64,000 nucleotides of DNA. Origin: Metridium senile (lineage: Eukaryota; Cnidaria; Anthozoa; Actiniaria; Metridiidae). The position numbers and the translations under genes were made by a program. The stretch is taken from positions 39,293,316 through 39,357,315 of the forward strand of contig OX459096.1 in NCBI GenBank assembly GCA_949775045.1. Reading direction: 5' to 3'. The notes beneath the pieces are model-generated. The model saw only the letters and a list, made by a program, of their open reading frames with translations, was not told the DNA's origin and searched no databases. This document shows, in pieces, positions 48,235 through 60,357 of this stretch. How positions within the stretch are numbered: position 1 is the stretch's first letter; each line of letters opens with the position of its first letter.

Positions 48235-48405
48235 TTAAAATTAACCTAGGATTAGTGTTAATCTACGATTAAAATCCCTGACCCAGGATGAGTAAATCCA
48301 GGGTTAGTTTCCCATTTGATCAATGCATTTTTTAACCTAGGATTTACTCATCCTGGGTCAGGGATTTTAATTGTAGACTAACACTTATCGTAGGTTAAAA
48401 TTCTC
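48235..48405. mobile_element. About 170-bp hairpin MITE
   Basis: TTAACCTAGGATTAGTGTTA pairs with the right end; inner TCCCTGACCCAGGATGAGTA pairs with its complement. Confidence 0.65.
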
Positions 48406-48849
48406 TTTAAACCAGAGATTGATTCAGTGATATTTCAGCTGTTTTTTCAGCAAGAGTTTGGCCCTTTCTTTTCTCAGATTAATGATATCTAATGTGCTAC
48501 AAGAAAACCTAAAAATTGAACGCTTTCATTTGCGAGTTGATAAAAAACGTATTTAACTCAAAAAGTACTGCTTTGCCATGATTTTTGGGTTATGTCAACC
48601 AGTACATATGTATCTTTAAAACTGTGTCTTCTGTTTTGATAAAATGCTTAGTTTTTGAGTAATGGCCCGTGGTGTCAAGAAGCATTTACTGATTGAAATA
48701 ATTCAGAAATGATGGCAAAGTAGTATGAAGTTTTGGACTTATACGTTTTAAATAAAAATGTTGATTTTGAGGTTTTATGTGGAGCATTGATTATATGCTG
48801 CCTGAGAGCAGGAGTTAAAAATTCAGTGAAAAAGTCAAGAAGTCCAAAA

Positions 48850-50045
48850 TTAAAAATGATTTAGTGGCATATTACAAAGTTGTCTATTTTACCTTTGTCA
48901 TTGACACATCTGACTTTAGTTAGAATTGATTTTGTCACTTTGTCACAAAACACTTTGCCCCATTGCAACTTGTCACAGAACAATTTCGCTTTTGACGTTT
49001 TTCTGTTGAACATTTTTCTTTTTTCATTTTGACTTTTTTATTGCCACTCTTGTTCAGTGGCCAAGAGCAACAATAAGTCAAGGTCAGATCCAAAGGTGTT
49101 CCTTGCACACTATAGAGAAAGGACTAGTAACTATAAACAATCCACCACTGTCTTGTATGCATTTTACATGTACCGGTATACCATGAAAAGTGGCTTCTAA
49201 AATAATTCATTTCTTTGTTTTAAAATATGATGTTCTTGCAGGTAAATATTTCCTCTCTTTTGGATAAAGGTTTAGTGATTGGTTTCCAGCGTTTTCTCTC
49301 CAGAAAGTGATTTGTTTTACATCTTAACTTTAATTTGGCACAGATTACAATGATTAGCCAGTTTTTAAATCAGACTGAATCTATTGTTTTTGCGTTGTTC
49401 TAAAAGAGTGCTAACTGTATATCCGAAAGGAACAATTCTTTGCAATATTAGAAAATCACCATCAGTCAGGTTTAATAACTGAATAGAGTGCAAAAAGTAT
49501 ATCTGTGAAACATTAATAATACTAGTTAGTGCAATTTTATGCAAATTCTATTGTTTTCTATTGTTTTATTAGCACTATTTTACACTATTTAATAATTTGT
49601 ATTTCACAGATGTATTTTTTGCACTAGAATTGTTGTTTTAAATAATCAAAGTTAAGACTAAATAGGTTGCCTTGTGGAGATGAAACTGCTTGAAATAAAT
49701 CAACAACCTCAGATATATTTATGTTATATAGTTATTTACATTTCCAGCAAGAATGGATGTTATATTTCATGTAAATATGCATGCACAAAGTGATGGATTG
49801 ATTGATCAAAGCACATGTATATAGTTAACAGTCTTTTCTCTATAGTGCACAAGAAATGCCTTTGAATCTGACTTTGATATTGTACTGACAAATCTCCTGT
49901 AGATAAAATGTCAAAGCTCAAACGAAGAAACGTCAACAGCGAAAGAGCTTTGTAACAAAGTGACATACTACAGCAAAAAAAGCCAGATGCATCTATGACA
50001 AAGGTCAAAAAGGCAACTTCATTTTGTAATATGGCCCTAAATCAC
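48850..50045. repeat. Diverged inverted repeat (two about 0.3-kb arms)
   Basis: 48,850-49,190 and the reverse complement of 49,740-50,045 align (TTTGTCAT, TGTCACTTTGT, CACTATAGAGAAA, TAACTATA). Centre is an MITE-like stretch. Confidence 0.55.
49496..49625. mobile_element. TA-type MITE, distant relative of the 141-bp family
   Basis: GAGTGCAAAAAGTA and near-complement; same central CTATTGTTTTATTAGCACTA core as the 141-bp MITEs. Confidence 0.55.
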
Positions 50046-52369
50046 TTTTACTTTCCAGCTGAGTTGATTGCCTTCCCCGAACAGAATTATGGGTCAAAAT
50101 ATTTGGGTAGCAGTTTTTGAGCATTTTTCCGAGCATACAATGTGGACTTTTGTTGCTAATTGAAATATAATCCCACCATGAGTTTAACTACGGTTTACGA
50201 TTAATTTAAAGAAGGAAGAACTAATGTATTTCATTAATATTCTTGGCAGAATAATGGGAAATGCTAATTAAAATATGATGTCAAATCCTCAATTCTGATT
50301 GGTTGAACTTGTGTTTGTTCTGAAGGTCAACTCAGCTGGTTGAGATGTTTTTAATTTTTGAGATTTTTAGATCACAATTTTGGCACCAAAATTCAAAATT
50401 TTAAAATTCTTTTTGTCATTAATTTGCTACTTTTAGTAACAAAATGGCCAAATTAAGAGGTTTTCTTCAATTTAAAGATCCTTTAGTCAAGGTATTTCAA
50501 ATAATAATTGTAGTATTATAGATTACTTTGATCATAAAGCAAATTTTGGCGCCAAAGTTGAGAAGCCTTTTCCTTACCAAAATGACTCTCCTTTTCCCCT
50601 AATGAACTTCTTAGATCAAGTTATCACTTTTTCAATGTCTAATTCATTGATTATCTTAGTTATAGAATAACCAGTCTAGCACAACCTCTACAAAGTGTGC
50701 GCTTTCAAAGAAAAAGCACATATATCAATATGAGCAAGATCACTTATCTCTCGTTGATTGCCTCTGTTTACAAGTTTAGATGCTCTTTTCCTGTTCAATT
50801 CATTTTCGTAGATTTATTAAGGACCCAATAATGTACAACCTAAGTAATAAAAGAAGCAAATTACTGAGTTATTTTACTGTGCTTTTAGTTAGTAATTTTT
50901 CGCAATAATGCAATTTTCAAATATGCAAGGCAAACGTGCAAGATTTGGCTGTATGTACGTGCTTCAATGTTTTAAAACACAGTTGAAATACTGCTGATGT
51001 CCATAATAATGTCAATGGAATGTAATAACACAATAATACTCTGATAATTATGTAAGTAATGCTAAGTTACACTTACCAAAGATTTGAAACTGTCGATTCG
51101 AGCTGACAAATTTTCGAGTCTTGTGAAAGTCTTGTAAATCAGCTGTTGTAACTCAAAAACATACTCTCCCTTCCGCTATGGACATTAAGCAATATTTCCC
51201 AAGTATTTCTACAATGCTCAATACACTAAAACATCAAAAACGGATGATTTTTAACAGAAAAGTAACTTGTAATTCCCCCAAGGCCACTGAAGTCATTCAA
51301 ACGGTTAAAATGGCCGCTCTGCGCCCAAATTTGATTTCAATCACGTGATTCAATATCTCCGCTTTGATTGGCTAATGATTTTTGAGACAGGAACCCCAAT
51401 CATTTACTCGTATAACAACATAAAAGGAAGCAAACAGACAGACCGACTGAAGAGAAAAAAAAGGAAAAAAATCAAAAATAAAACAAACACGCACAACAAA
51501 CTAACAAACAGACATATAGACATATAGACAAACAAACAGACGAACAAATAAAACAAACGAGCCTAACGAACTTACAAACAAGCATATATCATTGATTTTG
51601 CACCTTTTATACGGTTTTAAAACTTTTAAACATTCTAAAATGTATCTATATCTAGTCATCTCAGTTCAGGGGATCATAAAAGGAACTGGAATCCGTACAT
51701 TTTTTTTCTTTTTTAATTTTTTTTTCATGTGGTATCCCTTTATAGGGTTCAAAATCGTCACGCCATGCCGTTTTTTCAGGGGCCTCAGAGGGGCAGGGGC
51801 TGGGGGGCTTAGCCTTGAGGTTATGATCAAAACCGTCTTCGTTTTGATTCAAAAGGCTCAGCCAACCGGATAAAATTGACCTTACTTCTAAAACGATCAA
51901 CTATTGTTGTCAAAATTGCCGTATTCCTTTCGTTAACACTGGAAAATAGCGTATCCAGTTTTAGGTGACCTTAGGTGTCCACACGAATCCGCGTATCCGG
52001 AGGATTCAAAAGTATCCTATCTGGAGAGTGGTTTCAAAAGTATGTGGTTTCGGTGACCGGATTCACTGGATTCGTGTGGACAATAGGCCGATTCGCATCA
52101 AAAAGTATTGCGGTTTCAAAAGTATCCGGATCCGTGTAGATGGGGTCTAAGTTCTGAACAATCACACTATGGTATATTGTACAGAGGCTTTTCCTGTGAT
52201 ACAATCCATTAATTCAATGGCTGCAGTATATTGCATTAGATGGTATAATAATAGCTGAACAATAACAATAGTAATATAAATAATAGTTATAAGTATAAGT
52301 ATGTTTTATATAGTGTCAGTATCATTTCAATGTATAGCCAATATCATACAAGTCCAAATGACTTTGTAC

Positions 52370-53815
52370 TGTATTGATTTTATATCCAATCATATGCATT
52401 GGTTTGTATAGGTGTTGTATAGATCTATGCAAGCCCTTATCCAAACCAATGTTGTATTGTATAGACTATCCAATCACATGCATGGGTTTGAATAAGTGTT
52501 GCGTAGATCTATGCAACTCACCGTGGCCGAGCCCTTATCCAAACCAATGTTGTATTGTATAGACTAATCCAATCACATGCATGGGTTTGTATAGGTGTTG
52601 TATAGATCTATGCAAGCCCTTATCCAAACCAATATTGTATTGTATAGACTATCCAATCACATGCATGGGTTTGAATAAGTGTTGCATAGATCTATGCAAG
52701 CCCTTTCCAAACCAATGTGGTATTGTATAGACTAATCCAATCATATGCATGGGTTTGTATAGGTGTTGCATAGATCTATGCAAGCCCTTTCCAAACCAAT
52801 GTGGTATTGTATAGACTTATCCAATCACATGCATGGGTTTGTATAGGTGTTGCATAGATCTATGCAAGCCCTTATCAAACCAATGTGGTATTGTATAGAC
52901 TAATCCAATCACATGCATGGGTTTGTATAGGTGTTGCATAGATCTATGCAAGCCCTTATCCAAACCAATGTGGTATTGTATAGACTTATCCAATCACATG
53001 CATGGGTTTGTATAGGTGTTGCATAGATCTATGCAAGCCCTTATCCAAACCAATATTGTATTGTATAGACTATCCAATCACATGCATGGGTTTGAATAAG
53101 TGTTGCATAGATCTATGCAAGCCCTTTCCAAACCAATGTGGTATTGTATAGACTAATCCAATCATATGCATGGGTTTGTATAGGTGTTGCATAGATCTAT
53201 GCAAGCCCTTTCCAAACCAATGTGGTATTGTATAGACTTATCCAATCACATGCATGGGTTTGTATAGGTGTTGCATAGATCTATGCAAGCCCTTATCAAA
53301 CCAATGTGGTATTGTATAGACTAATCCAATCACATGCATGGGTTTGTATAGGTGTTGCATAGATCTATGCAAGCCCTTATCCAAACCAATGTGGTATTGT
53401 ATAGACTTATCCAATCACATGCATGGGTTTGTATAGGTGTTGCATAGATCTATGCAAGCCCTTATCCAAACCAATGTGGTATTGTATAGACTAATCCAAT
53501 CACATGCATGGGTTTGTATAGGTGTTGCATAGATCTATGCAAGCCCTTATCCAAACCAATGTGGTATTGTATAGACTAATCCAATCACATGCATGGGTTT
53601 GTATAGGTGTTGCATAGATCTATGCAAGCCCTTATCCAAACCAATGTGGTATTGTATAGACTAATCCAACCACATGCATGGGTTTGTATAGGTGTTGCAT
53701 AGATCTATGCAAGCCCTTATCCAAACCAATGTGGTATTGTATAGACTAATCCAATCACATGCATGGGTTTGTATAGGTGTTGTATAGATCTATGCAAGCC
53801 CTTATCAAATACAGC
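52370..53815. repeat. Right subterminal array: about 17 units of 85 bp
   Basis: Unit markers: CCAATGTGGTATTGTATAGA, CATGCATGGGTTTGTATAGG, and the perfect palindrome TGCATAGATCTATGCA in most units. A five-unit block (about 422 bp) is itself duplicated: 52,619 onward equals 53,041 onward. Same period as the left array. Confidence 0.92.
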
Positions 53816-55218
53816 ATAGTAATAGACAGTGCAATACAATACGACATTGTATTGGAAAAGGTATTGTATACAGCTATCCAATACAACATATCATTGTCAA
53901 TAGGATTTCATTGCACAATACAATGCATGTAAAATACTTTGTGGTATTGTATTAGTGTAATACAATTTCTATGCAATCCAACTATGGGATTGCATAGAGC
54001 CATTTCCTGTGTGTGCTGAAATAGTACGATCGCCCTATCGAAGTCGGCGTCGAATAGTTAGATCTCTAGAATAAGACCCGTTTCGTTTTGTCTGCCGATA
54101 GTTTGAGGTTACAGGTTGTAGCGGTGCTATATGCATATTTTTATAATTTTGTATAACTGCATCATCTAACCGCTCAAACATACCAGCACGAAATAACATC
54201 TCGCTCTGTCAGACGGTTTTTTCACAAATAAAGAGAGGCGAGGTGGTTTGTCCATGGTGAATTTTAAACGAAAACGGGGTTTAAATAAGTATTCAAGGTG
54301 GGAAAATTGCGATGAAAAATTACTCTTTTGATTTTCAAGTTGACGATATATACTTGAACTATACTGGCCAACAATGTATCAGTATTTTTCAAAGCCCGAG
54401 CAAATGTTTTTTTCAATTGTTTAATTAATAAAAAATGAAAATACGGTTTCTTATACTAGCTAAATATTTGACAGAATAGTCAATTCTACTTAACACAAAA
54501 ACTGAATTTTCATATTAAATTGACAATAAAAAAAAATTGAGAAAAAGAATTGAGACTGTTTGTTGTAACTTCAGTTTAAGTTACTCTTTAAAAATATAGA
54601 AACAATCATGCCTGGCATATAATGCTGTTTGTATTTAATTATGCATGTATGTCGGTGAAACTTTGAGAAATTAAGTCTGAAGCAAATATTGGGTGTTTAC
54701 CATTTACATGGAAATCCGGTTTTTCCGGACAGACTTCAAATGGTACATTTGGAAATTTTCCGGAAAAAGAGGATTTCCTCGAGAGGTATTCCATTTTTTC
54801 CAGACTGGAATGAATTCCCGGAAAATTTAGTACCATTTGCACGATTCCACTTTTAAACTCGTTCTAGTTAACCGGATTTTCCATGTAAATGGTTAACAAC
54901 CAGATAGCCCACAAGATAGCCCACAAGCAGAGTTTGGGCGTAGAATTTGCAAACCGAAAAACTGTTTACCATTATGGAACGGAATACCCCGTTCTCAAAA
55001 TAACCGGAATTTCCATGTAAATGGTAAACAACCACGTTCCATGAAGTAAAACTAATCAATTATGAATTAACTATCGATTACTCATAGCTAGTGTTATTAT
55101 TAGTAGCTATTTAAAACTTTCTCTCTAATTTGCTTAAAATATTTCGTATAGCATTGCAGTTGCAACTAATTGTAGAAACAGGGATATTTTTTACTATAAA
55201 TTCAAAACCTTTTCATTA

Positions 55219-55359
55219 GAGTAAAAGCACTAAAAGTGTGCAACATAAATACCACTAAATACTGCTAAATTATGAAAATTCCTTTGTTCTCTATTGTTTA
55301 ATCAACACTATTTAGTGATAAATAGTACAAAGTGTTGCACACTTTTAATGGTTGTACTC
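55219..55359. mobile_element. 141-bp TA MITE in repeat A copy 3
   Basis: Third copy of the MITE at 7435; TA on both sides and an empty site in A copy 2 at about 44,644. Confidence 0.8.
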
Positions 55360-55751
55360 TATATTACAAACAAATGTAAGGAAAACAGAAGAAAGAGCTA
55401 GAGAAAAAGGAGAAAAGAGAAAAAAAAAACAGAAACAAGATGGAAAGCGTTAAAAGGAAATGTAAGCAAAAACGAAGAAAGAAAAACGAAGATTATTTTG
55501 AACATCTTTACAAACCTTTTCTATGCAATGTGGATACATGAATTTTGCCTGGATATATTCTCAAGTACATATATAAAGTATTTTAGTACCTAAAATCTGT
55601 CCAGTTGTTCAGCTTGAGTTTTGATTCGTTTGGTCGTCGAACTCTGAATATAGTAGTAACCCACAAACAAAGCAAGAATCCTTCATTTGTTTTAGCACAG
55701 GCACATTCTTTAGATAGCAAACTTGAAGAAAATGGGGCCCCTTCGTTTTAA

Positions 55752-56384
55752 GGTGGCCCAGGGGTATTTATTTACGTAAAAACAATTTTTTAAACTTCAA
55801 ATTTGGGCGCAAAAACTACTTCGATTGCTTTAAAAATCGGGATTATAACTAATCATTGTCTCTAGTTTATAGATATTTAAACGTTTTTTTATCAGTCGTG
55901 ATAGTGCTGCACACAGTACGTCAATGTCACTAAAATTTGACCTTCAGGCTGGGAAAGCATTGTACAACATAGTGGTGAGTAACGATTTCGAAAGCAATGA
56001 TTTTATTGTGCGTCTCTGTTCGATTCTTTATAAGCTATACATTTGTGTGTTCTATTTTGAGTACTCATATTTCCTAAGCTTGCAAGGTCTCGATTAATTT
56101 GGCCATTTATAAGTAAAAGTAGTGAAGTACATGAGTACGCAAAATCGAGTGGTTTCAGATTTTTAGAAACAGCCATAAAATCTCAAAGTCGAGTTCGCGT
56201 TTGCAAGCGCATTGCTCTTACGACATCAGTATTTTTAAATTAACGTTTAAATATCTATAAACTAGAGAGAATGATTAGTTATAATCCCGATTTTTAAAGC
56301 AATCGGAGAAGTTTTTGCGCCAAAATTTGAAGTTCAAAAAAAATCGTTTTTACGTAAATACATTAAATACCCCTGGGCCAGCAA
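55752..56384. mobile_element. Element Y3, TTAA-flanked on the left
   Basis: Left end GGTGGCCCAGGGGTATTT after TTAA; the right end is damaged (GGGCCAGCAAGG, no TTAA). Longer than Y2. Confidence 0.7.
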
Positions 56385-57059
56385 GGGGAAAATCGGCCTT
56401 GAAGTTCACGATTATTGCCGTATCCACACTAGAAATCTGTGGTTTTTTGGCTTCCTGTGTAACTTGTAAAACGGCTCGTTCGGCCTTCGTGAACGTTCAA
56501 ATATTGTCTCGATAATAAAAGTTTCTGATGTTAGGAGCGTTTTTGTATGATTTTCTTGGATCAGTTTGGGGGCTATTTAAGGAGGTTTTGAGGATGGCGA
56601 ATTTCAACGGCCATCGGCGTGTTATTTCATTGAAAACTACAGATTTCTAGTGTGGGAAGGCTGTGATCTTATGAACATAAAACTGCTCTTCTCTGTGGAT
56701 CCAGCAACCCTATAGATTTTCCAGAAAGTGTGGTTATGTGTATAGGGAGTATTATGTATCGAACATATAAAAAAGAAGAACTTTAATTTCCATCTAGCGA
56801 CCAGATGCTAATGAGTAAAATTTTCAATTAGTACCATCGTGCTTTGCGAAGCGTGTACACCACCGCCTGAGTAAATATATAAGACCAATCATAGTAAAAA
56901 AATACCTTTAAAAAAACAACTTTTCGAACATGTATTTGTTGTCACTCGATTCTCGGTGTTTTTTGTCTCTTTTTGAAAATTTCTTTAATGTTTGCCCACC
57001 TATATATACTTAAATATTTAAATGTTTTTCAAAAATACTATTATTACGTCTCATATATT

Positions 57060-57380
57060 TACTCGAAAACAACAACCAAAAACCATTAATTAAATTGATA
57101 AATAAACTATTCCCTCGTTTAATTTCCCAGTGCATAAACCGATAGTTATTGATGATAGCCAAACAACGAATAAGGAACACTCGTAAGAAATATTACAAAA
57201 AAGGGCGAAAAAAGGTCGGTTACGTACTCGCAGATTTTCAAAGCTAAGAGTTACGACGAGCATACCCGATAACTACCCTCCCCCACCTATTACTAGTAGT
57301 TATAAAGTAGTTGATATTATAGAGCCCCCCTATTAAGTTGTTATAAAGTACTAGTTGATATTATAGAGATTTTCCTGTAA
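57060..57380. repeat. Repeat B, copy 2
   Basis: AACTATTCCCTCGTTTAATT, GAGTTACGACGAGCATACCC and two units of the TAGTTATAAAGTA minisatellite. Shorter than copies 1 and 3. Confidence 0.65.
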
Positions 57381-57434
57381 TTGTAGTATAATTATTAATG
57401 TGGTAATTATAAATCAAGAAACTCATTCAGAACA

Positions 57435-57545
57435 TTGATGGCATATACACATCGTATCGAATTTATTACGGTAACCAATTATCATTGCTTCGAATGCCTT
57501 TGTCATACGAATACAGAATAAAAAATCAACTGAACAAGAGTCACT
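57435..57545 (+). pseudogene. LINE 3' end remnant, gene 2 unit
   Basis: GAATTTATTACGGTAACCAA and TTTGTCATACGAATACAG are the end and 3' UTR of the LINE preserved at 60,837-61,660. Shows the gene 2 and gene 3 units duplicated after this LINE inserted. Confidence 0.65.
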
Positions 57546-57639
57546 GATTCAAATTTGTCGCCATGTATTGATTCGGTGCATTGCAACAAGTACAAGACAA
57601 GACAAGGTAAACATGATGAGATCCTTCATCATTGAATCA

Positions 57640-57872
57640 CAACTTCCCTCCTCATCATCTATCTTTCATTCCGTGTCTTGCTCCCTGTTTTCCTCCTTCT
57701 TTCCTTTCTTCCTTTCATTCCTTCTTCTTTGCTTTCTTTAACTTCATTCATTCATTCATTCCATTTAGCAGTAATTTGAAAGGAGTGCTTTCTGTGCTTT
57801 GATCTTTTGAAATTCCTTTCTTCCCTCCCTTCTTCTCTTTCCTCTCCTTGTTCTTTGCTTTCTTCACTTTGC
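57640..57872. repeat. Pyrimidine-rich 3' flank of gene 2
   Basis: CTTTCTTCCTTTCATTCC-type runs, as beyond gene 3 (61,760-62,077) and gene 1. In the gene sense it is a purine tract. Confidence 0.7.
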
Positions 57873-57873
57873 T

Positions 57874-58776
57874 TCATTCATTCCTTCCTTTTTGAAGCAA
57901 AGAAGTGCTTTCTGTATTTAGATCTTTTGAAGTTGATATGGCTTCTTGTAAAGGACCTTCAAGAATATCGGTATTTTCTCGAAATATTTTAGTCAAGAAA
58001 AAGTCTGCAAGTTGGTGACGGAGAGAAAGCCAGACCATAAGAAGCAAGAGCATGACAACAGATGTGGAATCGTGGCAGATATCGGTGTTTTTTGCAGGAC
58101 CAGGTAAAGCCTTGTGTGATACATTGTACATGTATTCAAGCTGTTTCAAATTGCATGTTGGAACTGCTACTAATTTGTATGCAGCCACAGCAATTCCTAA
58201 TGCATATATTACAAAATATTCAATTGTATAAACTAGCAAAGTTACTTTAAATACTGCAGTTTTCAATCTATAGTTTGAGTCATTTTTCTTGACAAACCTC
58301 GGAAGGAAATTTAAAGTGAGCATAAGAGCAACAGAGGTAATATGTTCCAGCATATATGAAGTATAGAGTACGGCCGCTTTCAATCCAGTAACTCCCACTA
58401 TGGTTATCAAATCATAGATAAGTACCAATATAAGAGTGACACAAAGTTTGTAGAAGTACTTTTTACCAAGGAGATAAATGATAACTGATCTAGTACTTGG
58501 GTATTCAGGCAATCTTCTTGCGTAGAAAATCAGAAACAATGATGTACAGCTAATAATTGTTAGCCAGATAACCGATACAGTTTCGGGGTAGGGGTAGAGA
58601 GAAAAATCTTTGCAAGCAATACTCATTTTGAATTCTCTGAAGAAACAGTCGCATAACCATATTGTGTACAGAATAAAACCCACAATACGGATTGCAATAA
58701 TAATAAACATCAGTCCCCATATTAAAGATCTTGGGCATCGATTCTTCGCAGTTCGCACATTAACCGTTGGAACCAT
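57874..58776 (-). CDS. Membrane-protein paralogue, gene 2 (intact)
   Basis: 300 codons from the ATG conserved with gene 3 (MVPTVNV). Six likely membrane helices, about residues 19-45, 67-86, 111-132, 136-158, 175-202 and 238-252. Family-conserved loops: RRLPEYPSTRSV between helices 2 and 3, LRHQLADFFLTKIF after helix 6. An NVS glycosylation site lies near residue 218 in the loop before helix 6. The tail ends TESTSLLQKGRNE; ESTSLL fits the acidic di-leucine signal that sends membrane proteins to endosomes or lysosomes, which would place the tail in the cytosol. A splice acceptor (TTTTTGACAG) lies 36 bases before the ATG, so a 5' non-coding exon is likely. No signal peptide. I do not recognise the family; transporter or receptor roles are both open. 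Confidence 0.75.
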   Translation of the reverse strand: MVPTVNVRTAKNRCPRSLIWGLMFIIIAIRIVGFILYTIWLCDCFFREFKMSIACKDFSLYPYPETVSVIWLTIISCTSLFLIFYARRLPEYPSTRSVIIYLLGKKYFYKLCVTLILVLIYDLITIVGVTGLKAAVLYTSYMLEHITSVALMLTLNFLPRFVKKNDSNYRLKTAVFKVTLLVYTIEYFVIYALGIAVAAYKLVAVPTCNLKQLEYMYNVSHKALPGPAKNTDICHDSTSVVMLLLLMVWLSLRHQLADFFLTKIFRENTDILEGPLQEAISTSKDLNTESTSLLQKGRNE

Positions 58777-58864
58777 TGTGTGTTTCTTGTATGGCCTCTG
58801 TTTTCCTGTCAAAAATTGAAAGTATACTATATATCACATATAGTTTTGGAACATATATAGCTTA

Positions 58865-59035
58865 GATACGTATGTGGGTCTGATCCGCGGTTATATGATG
58901 TGTGTATGATTATGATCGAATTTTTTTCGGGCTTCTATAATTGCAATTGCATAAATTGCTTATTTCTCCGCGACAATCATAATCATACACAAATCATATA
59001 ACCGCGGATCAGACCCACATACGTATCTACATCTC
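58865..59035. mobile_element. Foldback around a SINE tail
   Basis: GTGGGTCTGATCCGCGGTTA and complement at the ends; the centre is the SINE tail (TCGGGCTTCTATAATTGCAA). Flanked by TACGTA-type sequence on both sides. The same outer arm follows the SINE hairpin at 6841. Confidence 0.65.
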
Positions 59036-59084
59036 ACTCTGTAGATTATTGAACTCAACAAAATGACCTCCTACCAACATATGT

Positions 59085-59235
59085 GGCTTCATAGCTCAGT
59101 TTGTAGAGCATTGCACCGGTACTGCAAAGGTCATGGGTTCAAATCCCGTTGAAGTCCCGAATTTTTTTCGGGCTTCTATAATTGCAATTGCATAAATTGC
59201 TTATTTCTCCGCGACGGTCATAATCATACACACAA
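59085..59235 (+). mobile_element. tRNA-derived SINE
   Basis: A 72-nt tRNA-like head (59,085-59,156) folds into a full cloverleaf: acceptor GGCTTCA/TGAAGTC, D arm in TAGCTCAGTTTGTAGAGC, anticodon stem TTGCA/TGCAA with loop CCGGTAC (anticodon GGT), T arm ATGGG/CCCGT. Boxes A and B are good pol III promoter elements. The 80-base tail ends TCATAATCATACACAC. C33 instead of U33 and the tail argue against a working tRNA gene. Confidence 0.75.
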
Positions 59236-59405
59236 TATATAGCTTAGTTTTCTGCTCTAATTGTTTTCGTTATTTTATTTTTTGCTTCATTCCTTCATTG
59301 CGGCTTTCATAATTTATCGTGTTATTAATAATTAATCAATCATTCTAATCTAATTAAAAAAGAATGAAAATATTACAATTGTTGACAAAGACAACGTTAG
59401 CTACC

Positions 59406-59414
59406 TTTTATATA
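59406..59414 (-). promoter_or_regulatory. Possible TATA box of gene 2
   Basis: Minus strand TATATAAAAGG about 630 bases upstream of the gene 2 ATG, in a block shared with gene 3 (63,238, TATATAGG). Consistent with a 5' non-coding exon spliced to the coding exon. Inference only. Confidence 0.35.
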
Positions 59415-59554
59415 GAAAGTACATTCCCCACTACCCTGGTCACCAGAAGATCGACAAACTTTCTCTCTGCATGTAACGTAAGGTCGCTTCGTGGCTCAAA
59501 ATATGTTACAAAGAGAAAATTTGTGGAGCCTCCGCTGATCAGGGTTATCTCACA

Positions 59555-59690
59555 CCGGAAGTCATGGCTCACTATTTATTCTCTTTCACTTTCGAAGAAC
59601 TCTTGTTTAATACTATTTATATAATTTACGATCGATGGCTCAAAGGCTGTAATGATGTAATTAATTTGAAAAAAATTAGTAAACATTAAT
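59555..59690 (-). other. Conserved 5' flank of gene 2
   Basis: Matches 1-180 and 63,470-63,560 (CTTTCACTTTCGAAGAA, ATTTACGATCGATGG). Confidence 0.55.
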
Positions 59691-60054
59691 AAAAAAACAT
59701 CAAGTTTTGAGATAGTTTGCATAGCTTGTTATTGGGGTCAAAATCGGTCTGGATCCGAGTGTAGTAAATACAACTTATAGTAGGTAATTGTAGCCAATTC
59801 CAGGTTATTCAACTCATTGTACCTTTTGGTGGCTCTTAAATGTATTAGGACATAACCGAACATTTGTTACCTTGTATAAATGCTTTCGGTGAACACAAAC
59901 AGATGATAATTGTAGGTATCTGCAACCGACTGAGTCAAGTTCGTAGAAATCACGAAACTCATACGTACCAGTACCGTGTAAATAAATCAGAAGGGGATTA
60001 CCCTTTTTTGTCAGACCACAGGTAGCCCAAACAATCAACTTTCATAGTAAACTG
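59691..60054. other. No gene seen
   Basis: Spacer between gene 2 flank and repeat B copy 3. A related block (TATAAATGCTTTCGGTGAAC; TAGGTATCTGCAAC) recurs at 63,845-63,890, so it too is part of the tandem unit. Confidence 0.45.
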
Positions 60055-60314
60055 ATATGAGACCAATAATAGTAAAAATACCTTTCTTTTCGAAAAACGT
60101 TTTGAACATGTATTTGGTGTCATTCTCGGTGTTTTTTTTGACCATTTTAGAGCATTTTCTTCTCCAATGTTTTTCAACTAATAAATGCGTATTTTGACTA
60201 TCATTTCGTCTCATATATTTATACTTTAAAACAAAAATAAAAACCCTGGATTGAATTAAAATAAACTATTCCCTCGTTTAATTTACCAGAGAATAAACCG
60301 ATACTTACTTACCA

Positions 60315-60317
<3 letters not shown>

Positions 60318-60346
<29 letters not shown>

Positions 60347-60357
60347 GCTCGTCTAAC
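60318..60357 (+). repeat. Poly-G run of 40
   Basis: Uninterrupted G tract inside repeat B; absent from the other B copies. Length may be affected by sequencing. Confidence 0.9.

Larger units (their letters stand above)
47640..52140. other. Interior of the CACTA-like element
   Basis: AT-rich, with no long reading frame and no recognised domain. It holds a hairpin MITE (48,235-48,405), a diverged 0.3-kb inverted repeat (48,850-50,045) and a TA-type MITE (49,496-49,625). A repeat rich in GGATTCGTGTGGACA words lies at 51,960-52,145. Confidence 0.5.
46849..54011. mobile_element. 7.2-kb CACTA-like transposon, apparently non-autonomous
   Basis: Terminal inverted repeats CACAGGAAATGGCTCTATGC and complement; 3-bp flank TGT (46,846-46,848; 54,012-54,014). 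The empty site CTATGTACTGAAATAG is intact in A copies 1 and 2. CAC tips, a 3-bp duplication and subterminal repeat arrays are the hallmarks of the CACTA/CMC supergroup. No transposase frame is seen in the 4.5-kb interior, so it is either non-autonomous or highly spliced. It inserted after A copies 2 and 3 duplicated, since copy 2 lacks it. Confidence 0.8.
45805..57010 (+). repeat. Repeat A, copy 3 (about 4.0 kb plus CACTA-like insertion)
   Basis: Same landmarks; interrupted at 46,849-54,011, carrying the TTTACC MITE (54,685-55,030), a TA MITE (55,219-55,359) and Y3 (55,752-56,384). The 3' part (56,385-57,010) matches 12,670-13,310 of copy 1. Confidence 0.8.

Noticed and set aside
52370..53815. 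CRISPR-like array (regular repeats with palindrome)
   Set aside because: Units are contiguous 85-bp copies with no variable spacers, no cas genes, and the DNA is eukaryotic; it is a transposon subterminal array.
59085..59156. Functional tRNA-Thr gene
   Set aside because: Cloverleaf is good, but U33 is C, a SINE tail follows, and related copies carry another anticodon.
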